From Bimuria novae-zelandiae CBS 107.79 (Eukaryota; Ascomycota; Dothideomycetes; Pleosporales; Didymosphaeriaceae), in NCBI GenBank assembly GCA_010015655.1, contig ML976686.1, positions 160,190 through 224,189 of the forward strand: a stretch of DNA of 64,000 bases, given 5' to 3'. Positions 10,150 to 22,297 of the stretch are shown here, in pieces. A program made the position numbers and the translations under genes. The first letter of the stretch is position 1; every line of letters begins with the position of its first letter. Under the pieces are notes generated by a model that saw nothing but the letters and a program-made list of their open reading frames with translations, ran no database searches and was not told the origin of the DNA.

Positions 10150-11634
10150 ATGGAGCGGCATCAGCGAATTGTGTCTCAGGTGGCTTCGAAGGTCAAGGAG
10201 TACTTCACACGCAAAGAATCGTTCAGGATAAATCATGGCTCGACAAACAGCACACGACCATCCTTGAAAAACCGTGTCGTGGATATCAGCGAATTGCGAA
10301 ATGTTCTCAAAATCGACACCGCATCGCGGACCGCTCTTGTAGAGCCCAACGTACCCATGGACCGCCTGGTAGAAGCCACACTACCGCATGGCCTTGTGCC
10401 TCCAGTCGTTATGGAATTTCCTGGAATTACGACAGGAGGTGGATATGCAGGAACAGCAGGTGAAAGCAGCTCTTTTCGCCATGGATTCTTTGACCGCACC
10501 ATTAATTCCGTCGAAATGGTGCTCGCGGACGGTCACGTTGTGAAAGTTTCGGAGCAGGAGAACGAGGATTTATTTCATGGTGCTGCTGGTGCCGTTGGTA
10601 CACTAGGCATCACGACACTCCTGGAACTACAATTGGTCCAAGCAAAGCGCTTCGTGAAAACGACCTATCATCCCACTAGAAGTGTGTCTCAAGCCGTGCA
10701 CGACATCCGCAAGCAGACCGAGATGCCAGAAAATGACTACGTTGATGGAATCCTCTTCTCGAAGGACCACGGCGCTATTGTTACAGGCGAGATGACGGAC
10801 GAGATGCCTGCCGACCACAAACCACAAACATTCAGTTCACCTTGGGATCCCTGGTTCTATCTACATGTCGAGGAACGCACCAAATCTGCCTCATCTCCGG
10901 TCGTGGAATACATTCCGTTGGCGGAGTACATGTTTCGGTATGACCGTGGTGGTTTCTGGGTCGGTCGCTCAGCGTTCAGTTACATGAACTTTCCCTTCAA
11001 CAAATATACGCGCTGGTTTCTGGACGATTTCCTTCATACTAGAATGCTCTACCGCGCATTGCACGCTAGTGGCGAATCGAACAGTTACGTGGTACAGGAC
11101 ATGGCACTGCCCTACCCAAATGCTGAAGAGTTCATCGACTATACGGACGACAAATTTGGAATCTGGCCCCTATGGTTATGCCCACTGAAGCAGTCTTCAC
11201 AGCCAACTATGCATCCACACACCAAGGGCGACCTGAAAGACGACCAGATGTTGAACATTGGGCTCTGGGGCTTTGGACCGCGAGATCGCAAGCAATTCCT
11301 TGAGAAGAACCGCGCCTTGGAGAAGCGGCTGGGTGAGCTTGGCGGTATGAAGTGGCTCTATGCGCATACGTATTACAGCGAAGCGGACTTTTGGAAGCAG
11401 TTCGATCGCAATTGGCACGAAGGACTGCGAAAGAAGTACAACGCGACGACGTTGCCTGACGTGCACGAAAAGGTGCACGTAGATATCGAGAAGCTAGAGA
11501 CGCTTGCGAAACAGGACTGGGGTATGAAGTTGAGGTCAATTTGGCCGCTGGGAGGCTTTTGGGGGATATGGAAGTCGATTCAAAGCAGGGAGTACCATAT
11601 ACCGAAAAACTCTACGTGGAGATGGAGGCAGTGA
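10150..11634 (+). CDS. DWF1/DHCR24-like FAD-linked oxidoreductase
   Basis: A single-exon 494-residue protein. The N-terminal half is an FAD-binding domain with the DHCR24/DWARF1 hallmarks NHGSTNSTRPS (28-38), VEPNVPMDRLVEAT (65-78), PGITTGGGYAGTAGESSS (91-108) and GAAGAVGTLGITT (145-157). Animal DHCR24 reduces the delta-24 sterol side-chain bond; plant DWF1 acts in the same type of step. Fungal homologues are common but their substrate is less certain, so a sterol role is inferred. No N-terminal membrane anchor is seen, unlike human DHCR24, so it may be soluble. The first in-frame ATG (10150) matches the family N-terminus MERHQRIVSQVASKV. The C-terminal half keeps the family pattern WPLWLCP and LYAHTYYSEADFW. 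Confidence 0.88.
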   Translation: MERHQRIVSQVASKVKEYFTRKESFRINHGSTNSTRPSLKNRVVDISELRNVLKIDTASRTALVEPNVPMDRLVEATLPHGLVPPVVMEFPGITTGGGYAGTAGESSSFRHGFFDRTINSVEMVLADGHVVKVSEQENEDLFHGAAGAVGTLGITTLLELQLVQAKRFVKTTYHPTRSVSQAVHDIRKQTEMPENDYVDGILFSKDHGAIVTGEMTDEMPADHKPQTFSSPWDPWFYLHVEERTKSASSPVVEYIPLAEYMFRYDRGGFWVGRSAFSYMNFPFNKYTRWFLDDFLHTRMLYRALHASGESNSYVVQDMALPYPNAEEFIDYTDDKFGIWPLWLCPLKQSSQPTMHPHTKGDLKDDQMLNIGLWGFGPRDRKQFLEKNRALEKRLGELGGMKWLYAHTYYSEADFWKQFDRNWHEGLRKKYNATTLPDVHEKVHVDIEKLETLAKQDWGMKLRSIWPLGGFWGIWKSIQSREYHIPKNSTWRWRQ

Positions 11635-11916
11635 AGTTTGTAGACCGGTTTATGCGTGTTCGGGGTGTGTGTACGATAGTGTATATAAATGTTAGATAGA
11701 GTAGCGGCGTGTCACGGATCACATACGTAAATTATGAGCATAGCTTGAGTTCATGCACATAATTTTATTGCTGACTACGAACGTACGTGTTTCCATACTC
11801 ACAGCATGCGAAACCAACCTGTCTCGGGCTTCTCCTTGGGAGAGCATCAGTCATAACTTTTCAAGGCAAGACACAGTTATCCACGTCGATTTTTGGTGTG
11901 CGTGCGCGTCCGGTGC

Positions 11917-12264
11917 TCACCGCTGAGATGGTTCTGCGCGTATCACAGTTGAGCTCTCCTGCACCGGCGAAGGAACGAAGGCCTGGGCATGGCCGCGCAA
12001 TGTGCTCGAGCGACGTTGGTCTTCATCACTGAATGTGTTGTAGTCTTTGTACAGTTGAGGGGAGCGAGTGACGGTAGTGGGAGACTCGATCACAGGCGCC
12101 TTAGACACATGGTCGTAAGAAGCCGGCCAGGAGAAGTAGTATGAGATCCCATTGCCGAACTCGATCTTCCGGCCCCAATTTGCACCGTTGCCGATCCCGG
12201 AGACGGTAAGCAAGTCTCCGACGTTTCCATTGTGAGCAGGGTTGCGATTTGGAGTTTGAGACAT
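11917..12264 (-). CDS. Small protein of unknown function, 115 residues
   Basis: An ATG-initiated frame, MSQTPNRNPAHNGNVGDLL, continuing with NGANWGRKIEFGNGISYYF and a Ser/Pro/Glu-rich tail. Composition is normal and codon use looks like the neighbouring genes. No signal peptide or membrane segment. I do not recognise the family. It is convergent with the DWF1-like gene, 282 bp away. It may be a real small fungal protein or a chance frame; the orderly N-terminal half favours the former. Confidence 0.45.
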   Translation of the reverse strand: MSQTPNRNPAHNGNVGDLLTVSGIGNGANWGRKIEFGNGISYYFSWPASYDHVSKAPVIESPTTVTRSPQLYKDYNTFSDEDQRRSSTLRGHAQAFVPSPVQESSTVIRAEPSQR

Positions 12265-12990
12265 TGTGCTGTTCGTGTTGGATAGATGCAGCGTGGTTTC
12301 GGGTTGTGGAATTTCAGTGCTTGAGTAATGCACAGCTGTGGTTCCGGAATTTTATTCAATAGTGAGGTAGATTAATATAGTAGCGGCAATAGAATCTCGC
12401 ACAGCTTGAAGCGCTGATAGTAATACACAATGTGAAATCCCGGAACACGTGCTTCACAAACTAGTGAAAATTAGATTATGCGGATGGACCAACACTGACC
12501 TAATCGTGAAAATACAACGTCGGGTATAATAGTTGTGTTTAGTGCTATCTTCGTCCTGTGTATTGCCCTAGGACAATCAATACTGTGGCTGACAATGTCT
12601 CTTTTGTACCCGCTCGTTAGGTGTTGAAGGTTTAATAAAGCTTAGGTAATTCTGTGTTTCCGGTACGACTTCGAGATGTGCATAGTGATGCCATAGAAGA
12701 AAACCGGAGTTGGAGCTCGTTGAAAACGACCAAGGTGAATTCGAAGGGAGCAAAAAGGCTCTGTGTTAAAGAAAGGTCGTTCACGCATATGCATCAACCG
12801 CCTAAGAGACAGATTCTCATGATAGTACAGAGCGATATCCTATTAAACTTAGAGCTTCGTAAGTTTTGTAAAGTTGTGGTAATCATCCTGTCTTATAAGT
12901 CGCATGTTAATAAGCCACTTAGCACTATTATAAGTCGTTTTATATTATATCTATTTGGCTAAAATAACTTGTTTTACCACTCAGCGGCGC
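12265..12990. other. Intergenic edge of the AT-rich block
   Basis: Composition drifts from normal to AT-rich. No gene seen. Confidence 0.35.
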
Positions 12991-13364
12991 ACACCAGTCA
13001 GTGGCGCACCCCACCAAAATCGCAACGCGTCTTCTCACAACTCTCGCGATGCCGTCCACCCAGCGCGCCTATTAGGCTTAAAAAGAGGGCAGGCTTGCTC
13101 TCTTAAAGCATATCTTTTAAATAAAATAAATATTAAGCTACTAAAGGGCTATAGCTATATGTAGTATTTTAGCAATAAGTCTTTACTAACGCGTTAATAG
13201 TATTCTTTTATAAGCTATAACTAATGCTTAAAAACGTAAGCTACATTTTATAAAAAAGTAGTTTTTAGTAAATTAAATCCTAGATCTTCACTAACGTAAA
13301 TTTCTATTCTAAATTATTAATATATAATAAATAGTAAATAATTTACTTACTACGCGTAGCTAAG
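12991..13364 (+). repeat. AT-rich degraded transposon fragment
   Basis: A short GC-normal head (cagtggcgcacc and a possible start codon at 13048 followed by PSTQRAY and TAG) passes straight into TA-saturated sequence. This looks like the 5' end of a RIP-damaged DNA transposon into which the gypsy LTR at 13365 inserted. The family was not identified. Confidence 0.35.
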
Positions 13365-13810
13365 TGTTACGGTCCAGAAGTCGACGGTGGGACGGCGAGC
13401 CTTATGACGGCATACGGGCCCCACCTCAGGCTTACGTAACGCCCCAGGCTGTTTCAGACGCCAAGACTATAGGCCACCGTGGGACCACGTGACCCCGGTC
13501 ACGTGACGTCCTAGAGAATCCCATGGGATCCTACGACGCCGGGATATGGGACATCGTGGGATTCTATAGGATAAGGAGGATATATATACAGGATAGTTTC
13601 CTTTATTATACTCCTTGTAGTTAACTTATATATCTTCTATGCGAGTACGTTCTCCTATATAAACTAATAGTTATTTTACTTTAATTATAAAATTAAATTA
13701 TTTAGCCTCGCGCTAAGTGTCGCATTAACTTATATTATTAAATAATTTATAAAGTTGTAATAGTATTTAGATTATTTATTATTGCCTGTATTAGGTTACT
13801 ACTGCCTACA
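13365..13810 (+). repeat. 5' LTR of the outer Ty3/gypsy element
   Basis: Begins TGTTACGGTCCAGAAGTCGA and is the reverse-orientation counterpart of the inner element's LTRs (15765 and 22298), with shared blocks such as gcgagtacgttctcctat and gtcgcattaactt. The end near 13810 is inferred from the 445-bp family length and a terminal CA. The right half is heavily mutated. The matching 3' LTR is not in place; the element's right end has been lost or replaced by the hAT fragment. Confidence 0.65.
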
Positions 13811-13989
13811 CTCATTTACTGCTGCCTAGCCTGCCTAGCAGTATATATCTTAGCTACTACACACATACAATTAAATTAGTGTTTTTCCCGACTTTCGCTT
13901 TGCAGCTACAACCGCTACCAAAGTACTATAATACTTTACTACCTTAACTTAAATTAGAATAAGGTATAAGCGCCTTATAATACTTTAAA

Positions 13990-15759
13990 TACTTTATAGT
14001 ATAATAGTAGGACCTAGTTTAATAACTATAGCCTTAGCACCTAAGAAAAAAATACTATAAAAAATAGTTACTAAGTAAATAGCTTAGATAGCCTAGCTTT
14101 AGGAAGTTATTAACTAAATAGATAAAAAGATAAATAAGTAGAAAGATATAAAATATTAACTAAAAGTTCTAAAATCTAAACCCTATACTAAAAAAAGTTA
14201 CCTAGGAATATTCCTAACGTAAATAAAACTATTTATCTGCTATAATCTAAAAAGGTTTAATATAGAATAAGATAAGATTTTAGTTACCTACATAAATATA
14301 CAAAATAAGATAGCTATATAGGCTAGACTAATAATTAATAACTTTTTTAAGAATAGTAAGTTAGAGGATTATAATTTAGACGCTACTAAAGATGCCTTTA
14401 AGGACTAAGAGTCCTTTTATAAAGCTATAAAAAAGATATTTAGTATAATTAATAAAAAATATTAGGCTAAAATACGCCTCTAACGCCTACGTTAAAAAAA
14501 TTTAGTAGTACTTTACACCCTAGAGTTTAAGTAAATAGTAGTAGAACTTAATAAATAAGGAGAAGCCCTACTAATAATTACCTACTATAATAAACTAAAG
14601 GAATTAGTTGAAGATAAACTAGTCTACTAAGGAAAAGTAGATAATCTAGAAGAGCTTATTAATAACGCTATTAAAGCAGATAATCGCCTGTATAAGCAAA
14701 AGCTAGAAAAGTAGCATAGCACCTAACTACTCTCTAGAAAGGAAAACAACGCTAGACCCGCCGAAAGAGACCGAGACAGAGACGTTATTATGACTAACAA
14801 AGCCCGATAGTATAAAAAGAAAAATGGCAAGGGAAAACAGCCGTACAAATCCAAAAAGGGCTATCAGGGCAAGAGCGGCATATCACAGAAAGAACGAGAA
14901 TAGAGGTTCAGGGACAAAGCTTGCCTCCAATGTGGCAAGTAGGGTCACTTTGCCAAGGATTGCGAAGGTCAGGAGACCAAGGTCAATACGACCAACCTCC
15001 TACGAGTGGCCATGGCCACCCTTACGCCAGCAGAGGCGGAGGAGGTAGATCTCATGCAAGAGATCCCCGAGCCAGTAGAAGAATAGGGGGAGGGACGAAA
15101 AACCCTCCATAAATACTAGATCTTTTAACGACTAGTAGTCGACACTAGCTGGATGTGCAGCAGTACGCTACATCACTCGTCTCAGTGCGAGACAAAGGTA
15201 ATCATCCAAGGACCACACGCTTGGGACGCCTATAGGCTTGCCGAAAAACTGCAAGGGCCCCCGAAGTAGTACCTACGCCAGATCACAATACAGGAACAAC
15301 ATACACACGCCAAGTGGTGGCAGTGCACACGAAAAGGGTGCCAATAGCACTCTAAGGCTAGAGTTAAGGCCTCTTATTTTCTAGAAGGCTTAGAACACTA
15401 TAGACTTAAGAAAAGCTAGTATAGTATACTTAATAACTACTATAAGTACTTTCTAGCTTACTAAGCTAAGTATTATAAGTAGAATAGCTAGCACTAATAT
15501 TTTAATATTACCTATAAGTTATATAGATAATAAAAGTTTAAGACAGGCTAGTTCCCTTAGGGCCTAGACCTTTATAACACTAGTATAATAATAAGAAGCA
15601 CATAGCCAGGAAAAGACATAAATTACTTATTAATTAAATAAGACTAATATAACCTATAGTGCTTTGCACACCTAAGCCTGCAAGAAGAAGTAGCTTTCTT
15701 AGATAGCTACTTAGGATATAATATATTAGCCTAAAACAAATGCCTAACTTTAAACTACC
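13990..15759 (+). pseudogene. Outer Ty3/gypsy Gag, RIP-degraded
   Basis: Plus-strand Gag remnant. The capsid-like part (about 14350-14720) reads as a Retrotrans_gag type helix-rich protein with many TAG/TAA at Gln positions. A nucleocapsid CCHC knuckle is at 14922-14963: C-x2-C-x4-H-x4-C with one internal TAG. A GC-normal island from 14740 to 15360 covers the knuckle and the segment after it (WWQCTRKGCQ near 15310-15345). The frame is cut at 15764/15765 by insertion of the inner gypsy element and the element resumes at 22717. Confidence 0.7.
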
Positions 15760-15764
15760 CACAG

Positions 15765-16209
15765 TGTTATGAGGTGCACTCGCTTGGTCCGATCCGGGTT
15801 AGGGCGGTAAGGTAATGAGGCGTCTCACGGGTTATTTAATGGTACGAGTTAATGCGACAATTAAGCGCGGTTAAACAATCTAATCTTATAGTAAATAAGA
15901 TAACTATTAGTCTGTATAGGAGAAGGTACTCGCATAGAAGATATTTCAGTTAACTACAAGGAGCGTATAAAGGAAACCATCCTGTATATATATCCTCCTT
16001 GTCCCATAGAGTCCCATGGTATCCTATATCCTAACCTTGTGGGATCCCATGGGATTTCCTGGGACGTCACGTGACCCTGGGTCACGTGGTCCCATAATAT
16101 CCCATAGTCTTGGCGCCTGGGACAGCCTAGGACATTACGTAAGTCGGAGGTGGGGCCTAGTTGTCGTTATAAGGCCTGTCGTCCCACCGTTAACTTCTGG
16201 TCCGTAACA
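15765..16209 (-). repeat. LTR of inner gypsy (3' LTR in coding orientation)
   Basis: 445 bp. It contains a near-perfect hairpin, cacgtgaccc-t-gggtcacgtg, around 16068-16088. Compared with the partner LTR I count about 16 differences, all C/T or G/A transitions. Confidence 0.92.
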
Positions 16210-16289
16210 CTATCCTCCTCCCTCCTCTGCATGTCCTCATGCAGTAGCCAATGTCCTCTTAGAGTACCCTCTATCGTTATTCCGTTAGA

Positions 16290-16730
16290 GATCGAATAAA
16301 CTTAGTTAATTAGATCGCTATAGTGTCCTGTAAGTATTACGCAAAGAAGGGCTTAACCTATAAGCTATTATCTCTTAAGGCGTAGTGTAGTAATTACTAT
16401 AAAAATAGCGTTATAAAGTGTAAACCGCTAGAACCCGCGGTTCTAAACTTCTCCCGAATCGATTCCGAGGTAAACAGGCTTAAGCGTTTAGAGGAGGCGA
16501 TAGCTACTAAAGAAGAGTTAGCTATAGCAGCCCTCTAGGCTACCTAAGCGAAAAGGAAAAAATTAATAAAGTAAAAACGTTTACTTAAAGAGCGTAAGGA
16601 GAAGCTCCTTACTAACTTAATAAAATTTATTAAGGAGATTAAACGCCTTAAGGGGCTAGAAGAGTTAGGCTAAGACGTTATGTAGCTAGAGGGGGGCCTT
16701 ATGCCTAGTACCTTTACCCTTAACTAGGCT
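16290..16730 (+). pseudogene. Antisense extra ORF in gypsy: six-cysteine plus coiled-coil protein
   Basis: On the strand opposite to gag-pol, between the chromodomain end of Pol and the 3' LTR, a single frame runs with only RIP-type stops. It starts near 16329 with a pattern equivalent to C-x2-C-x6-C-x8-C-x2-C-x7-C in which three Cys codons now read Tyr (TGC/TGT to TAC/TAT). This Zn2Cys6-like cluster is followed by NFSRIDSEVNRLKRLEEAI and a long Lys/Glu/Leu-rich coiled coil. Similar Cys-cluster/coiled-coil proteins accompany fungal retroelements as far as I recall, with no known function. The architecture resembles the host gene at 3735-4984, though there the order is coiled coil first. Confidence 0.55.
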
Positions 16731-16829
16731 ATTTACCCTCCACCCTTTAATTTTAATAAACCTAAGACCTCTATCTTCTAGGCTTCTCTAGGTATTCCTG
16801 GTAGAACCTCGCTAAAGCGTCTTTGTAGT

Positions 16830-19800
16830 TAGTAAGGTTCCTTGCTAGTTCCTATATGTTATGGCTCTCCGGCCATCCTTCCCATTTCACCAGGTACTTG
16901 TACTAACGTCTAATTTTCTGTAGGTCTTTAATTGCTTCGACCTTATATTCCTTGTCCTCGAGTTTAAGTTATGTTTCTAGTTCGGCGTCTAGTAGTACTA
17001 GTTTTAGTAATAATTTATAGAAAACTGGGTGTATGCGTGTGTCTGTGGGTAACTGTAGTTTAAAATTAACTAGGCCTCTAACCTCTTAGATTCTAAATAG
17101 TCCTTTTTAAAGGTTGTCTAGTTTCTTGCTTGGTCGTGTTGTTTTAAAGTTTTTTTATAAGAGGAGAACTCTATCCCCCTCCTTAAAGGTTAGTCCCTTA
17201 ATCCTTTTTTTATTTGCGCTTCTTGCTATTTGCAAGTTCTACTAGGCAATATTCTTACGTAATGTTTTATATAATTCTTGCATAAGTTCTACTTTTTTAG
17301 TTGCGTTCTTCGCGACGCTTTTAATGTCTAGTAGATCCTGGTGAGCCGTTGGTTCACATCCATGGTTGGCGTAGTAGGGTGAGTGCCCTGTGGTTGCCGA
17401 TTTTGCGCTATTGTATGCTAACTGGGCTATTAGTAATAGCTTAACCTAGTTATCTTAAAGCTTGTTTATATATATCTAGAGGTACTATTCTAAGGATTGG
17501 TTCGTTCGTTCGGTTTATCCGTCCGTTTAGGGGTGGAAGCTCGTCGTGAGCTTATGTTTTATCCCTAATTTTGCTATAAACGTGGTCTAGTATAAAGATG
17601 TGAATATTCTTACTCTATTAGTAATAAACTTATCTAGTTATCTAACTTGTGCAACAAGTTCTTATTCTACTATATAGGCAAGTTCTTTAGCTGGCATGGC
17701 CTCTTAGATTGGCATAAATCTTAATTCCTTAGTAAGTTAATTAACTATAACTAAAATTAAATCGTATAGGCGTTTATTCCCTAGTGCTAATAATGCTGGT
17801 AGCTTTACAATAAAGTCTATAGTTACACTAGACTATGGTTGTGGGGGTGGTTGCAGTGGCTGCAAAAGGCCGTAGGGCTTATGTCTCTTAGGCTTGTTTT
17901 AGTGACATGCCAAATAGTTGCCGATAACCTTCTGTACTAATAGTCACAACCTAGGAATAGCGTATTTATTCGCGATCCTACGCGTTGTTTCTGTAATTCC
18001 TGGGTGTCCCTAGTCCTTGTCTTCATGTAGCATTCTGATTAGCAGCGGTGCTGCTTGTTTATATATTCTAACCCTGTTCCTGTGGTCCTTCGTGGGTGAT
18101 TTTATAGTTTCTTGGAGATCGTATGCGTGCCGATCTTCGTCCGTGAGCCTGGCGTAGTCCTGGGCGCTGTCCACAGGTGGTCTGTAATAGGTGAAGTCCA
18201 CACGTCGCGCATCCAATATTGGCGCGAGTTATGTTTTGTTGTAGCGCAAGGTTCTATCCCTTGCTTTTATAAAAATAGCGTTATAGTCTAGACTACCTTC
18301 TTCTTTTATAAGGTTAGAGCGTTAGCTAAGTGCGTCTACCGCTCTATTAGCACTCCCTACTAGGTAGGTAATTTAAAAGTCGTATTCTGCTAGTTATTTA
18401 GACTATCTAGCCTATCTTCGATTAAGCTTCTTCGTTGTTGTGAAGTAAGTAAGATTTAAGTAGTTAGAAAATACTTCTATTTAGTATTTAGCTTCCTTAA
18501 GCTGTGCTTCTTATTGCTTAAAGTAATCTACAATTACTAGGAGTTCCTTATTATAGATCTTATAGTTAAGTTCTGCTCCTAAGAACTTCCTTAAATAGTA
18601 GAACACTAGTCTCTATTTCTTATCGTCGCATTCTTGTAGGAGTATAGCTCCTAGCGCGTAGTCCGATGCGTTAGTGTAGATGCGATGTTGCCGTTCGGGG
18701 TTATACATCTGTAGCAATGGCGCGGTTAGAAATAGGCGCTTTAGCTTCTTAAAAGCCTCTTATTCCTCCTTTTATAATAGTCGCTATTTACTAATCTTCG
18801 TGAGCTTGGTTAGCGGAGCGGTTGTCTTAAAGTAGTTCCTAATAAATTTGCGATAGAAGTTAGTGAAGCCTAAGAAAGACTAGATATCCTTTACTAATTC
18901 TAGTAGTAGCTATTCTTCTATTATCGCGATCTTCTTTGGATCTATCTTAACGCCCTCTTAGGATATCACGAATCCCAGGTACTCCGTTTCCGTGACGTGA
19001 AACTCGTATTTCTTTAGGTGTAGGAGTAGCCTGTGCTCCTGCAGTTTCTAAAGTACCTTTTAAACATACTCTTTATGTTCCTTTAAGGAACCGCTCGAAT
19101 AAATCAGCACATTATCCAGATACGCTGCGCAGAATACGTCTAAGTATTTATATAGAACTTAGTTTATAAGTTCTTAAAAGGTTACTAGGGCGTTCGTTAG
19201 GCCTATTAGCATAACCGTGTACTCGAAAAGACTATATCGTGTACAAAAGGCGGTTTTCCATTCGTGTCCTTTAGCGATTCGTATTTAATAGAATCCGTCC
19301 TAAATGTTAAATTTCGTAAACCACTTGACTCCGCGGAGTCGATCTATAAGCTCCGTAATTAGGGGTAAAGGGTATTAGTTCTTAATTATTAGGGCGTTTA
19401 GCTGCCTATAGTCTACACAGAGCCGAAGTCTGCCATCTTTCTTTAGTATAAAGAGTATTAGAAAGGCCGCAGGACTCTAACTAGGCCGCTATTTCCCTAA
19501 GTAGAGATTCTTCTCTAATAGCTCTTTTAACTCTCTTTCCTAGTCTTATGTAAGAGGCCTTAGGCGCTCTAGCCGTAACTTAGCTCCCTCTACTAGTAGT
19601 ATCTCGTGATCCTACTCTTAGTGTTTAGGTAAGACTATCTTATTATGTTCTTCGAATAAGTCTGCGAATTCCTTATATTCTGTTAATAGACTAGGGTTCT
19701 CGTTAACTGTCTTAGCTAATCGTACCTATATATAACGCACCTATTCTGGGTGTCGTTGTATAACTTAATTTATTTTACAAATTAATATCTCTTATATTAT

Positions 19801-20880
19801 AGATATATTATACTTCTTTCTTGCCTAAGGTTCCTAAAGTTTCTCCCATTACCGAGGCTTATCCGGAGTCATTATTGGCTTTTTCCTAGGTAGGATTGTC
19901 CTGGATATCCAGTTTATCTCTAAATTATGTCGTTCGAGCCATTTATATCTAATAATGGCCTTAATGTCACCCATCTCTGCGATAGTAAATATGTGTTAGC
20001 TTTCTAGGCCCTTAATGTTAACCTGTACCAGTGCGGTTTTTAACTATAACTAACCATTACTATATCCTTACAATCGGGTCCCGTCCGCAAGTCCTATTTA
20101 TAGCGGTATTTTCTTATTCTAATATAGTATATCGTATTTTTTAATTACTCCTAGGGATATTAGACACGCGTTTGCCCCTAGGTCAATTAGTGCTCGTACA
20201 CGGCACCCGTGTACCATAATATCCTTAATTAAGCGTTTCTCGACTTGGCGAGTGTCTACTTAATAAGCCATAATAATCGCACTATTACTAGTGTGGCTTG
20301 TTGCCTGGTAATAGCCTAGTTTTTTGAATCGTTAGATTTATTATCTAAGATTTTAGGCCAACTGGCGTTAGCTTCTTTAATTTAGCCTTAGACCTTAGAT
20401 AGCGTAGAGACTTTCTATACCTTATGCCACGTATATCGTTGCTGGTATATGGTGTAGGATTCTCGGATCCTGTTGGATTCGTATACTCCGGGCATTCCGT
20501 GCCGGGTATATCTTAGGGTAAAGCATTTGTAGTTTAATAAGGCGTTATACTTTAAACCTTTCTATGCTAAGACTACTTCTTCTTAAAGGCTTAGGTGCGC
20601 TAAGCACTATAAGTTATATTAATCCTAAGTAAGCTTTATATAGTCTTCGTCCTCTCTTAGTTAAGTATTCCCTATCGTCGTGTTGAGGTCGCGGGGATCC
20701 AGGCCCTAAGGAAACCATTCTGTCTCGAATTTCTGCTATTAGTATAGTTCGCAGTCATCCTTAAAGCATATATGCTACCTATTCTACTTATAGTGCTTTA
20801 TCTAGTATACAGGAAAATACTTATAGTAGTTATTAGGTACATTGCACTAGTTCTTCTTTAAGTAATAATGCTTAGAGTCC
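16830..20880 (-). pseudogene. Inner Ty3/gypsy Pol (PR-RT-RNaseH-IN-chromodomain), RIP-degraded
   Basis: Domains in coding order: retropepsin-like ALIDLGANACLISL near 20200; reverse transcriptase with the active site reading YLDNVLIY (19098-19130), so the second catalytic Asp is Asn; RNase H; integrase with DFIVKL, a mutated middle motif TNRVRIFTS, and HP-TDG-TERTNQSLE near 17480-17600; a C-terminal chromodomain reading YLVKWEGWPESHN-WE near 16850-16910, typical of fungal chromoviruses. Many TAG/TAA stops sit at Gln positions. One GC-rich patch at 18010-18216 is still fully open. Non-functional as it stands. Confidence 0.85.
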
Positions 20881-20889
20881 CCTAGAATA

Positions 20890-22290
20890 TATATAGTCTA
20901 GACTTAGGCCTTAGAATACTAACGGCATCCTTTGCGCGTGCATTACTACTATTTAGCGTAATTATATTACTTAAGTGCCGTTACCTAACGTAGGTACTAT
21001 TCTAGTAGGCCTTATAGTTTCTTAGTAAGCTAATAGACGTCCTATGCGTATAGTCCTTACACGGTAACCTTTACTTTACATCGTAACAAGTAGTGTAACT
21101 TACTATTACATATCTAATAGACATTATTAGCAAGCCGCTAATAGATCTAGTATTCTTAGAGGACTATTTATTCCTCCTGCTATTTAGCTAATTCTAAGAT
21201 CTCTTATGTAAGATCCACTTCGTTTGTTGCCGCTAGTGTAAGAGTGGCTATTACTACTCGAACGAGGTTAGTTGTGTTAATCTTAGTTTTCCGCTTTTTA
21301 CAGTCCTTGGCAAAGTGTTCTTACTCTCTACAACGTAGGCATGCCTTATTTTTAAACCTTTATTTACGTTCCTTAGGCAAAAGTCCATCCTTTTGCTAAT
21401 AGGACTTCTAGGGCCTCTTGCCCTTATTCGCCTATTTCTTGTGCTAGCGGGCTTTATTAGTTATAATAACGTCTTTGTCTTTGTCCCTGGCTGCAGGTCG
21501 ATTTCCCGAGTCCCTTTTAGAGGACATTTGGCTGCTATGTTGCTTCTCTAGTTTTTGCTTAAAGAGGCGATTGTCCGCGGTGATGGCGTTGTTTATAAGT
21601 TTGTCTAAATTGTCTGCCTTTGCCTAGTGTACTAGTTCGTTCTTAACTGATTCTTTTAGCCCGTTATAATAGGCGATTATAAGTAGGGCTTCTCCCTATC
21701 CCTTTAGTTCTGCTGTGATCTGCTTAAACTCTAGTGTGTAGAGTATCGCCGACCTTTCTTGTTAGAGTCGTTAAAGGCGTATCTCTGCCTAATGTTCTTT
21801 ATTAATCGTGCTAAATATTCTTCTTATAGCCTTGCGAAAGGACTCTTAACTTTTAAAGGCTTTCTTTATAGCTTCTAATTCGCATTTCTTAAGCTCGCTA
21901 TGCTTAAGGAAATTATTAATTATTAGTTAGGCCTATATAGTTGCCTTATCCTGCATATTTATGTAAGCGACTAAGATCTTATCTTGTTCTATCTTAAACC
22001 TCTCTAGGTTATAATAGTTAAATAGTTCTATCTGCGTCAGGAACGTTCCTAGGTGACCCTTTCTAGTATAGGGTTCTAGCTTCGGGACCTTTAGTTAATG
22101 CTTCGCATCCTCCCACTTACTTATCTTCTCGCCCATCTCGTTGATGATTTCTTAGAGCTGAGAGATCTGAGCTGCTTGTTCGGCCACGACTTCCACAGGG
22201 TCTCGGTCCTGGATTTGGGCTGTTAGGGCCGGGGCAGCAGGCTTAGCTGCCGGGGTGGTGCTTAGTCCTGCTATATTATACCGTAGGGTA
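20890..22290 (-). pseudogene. Inner Ty3/gypsy Gag, RIP-degraded
   Basis: Coding-strand start lies just inside the 5' LTR (22298). The capsid-like segment lies around 21500-22200. The CCHC knuckle at 21341-21300 reads C-x2-C with one internal stop, then EHFAKDC. The frame is broken by RIP-type stops. Confidence 0.75.
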
Positions 22291-22297
22291 GTTAAAG

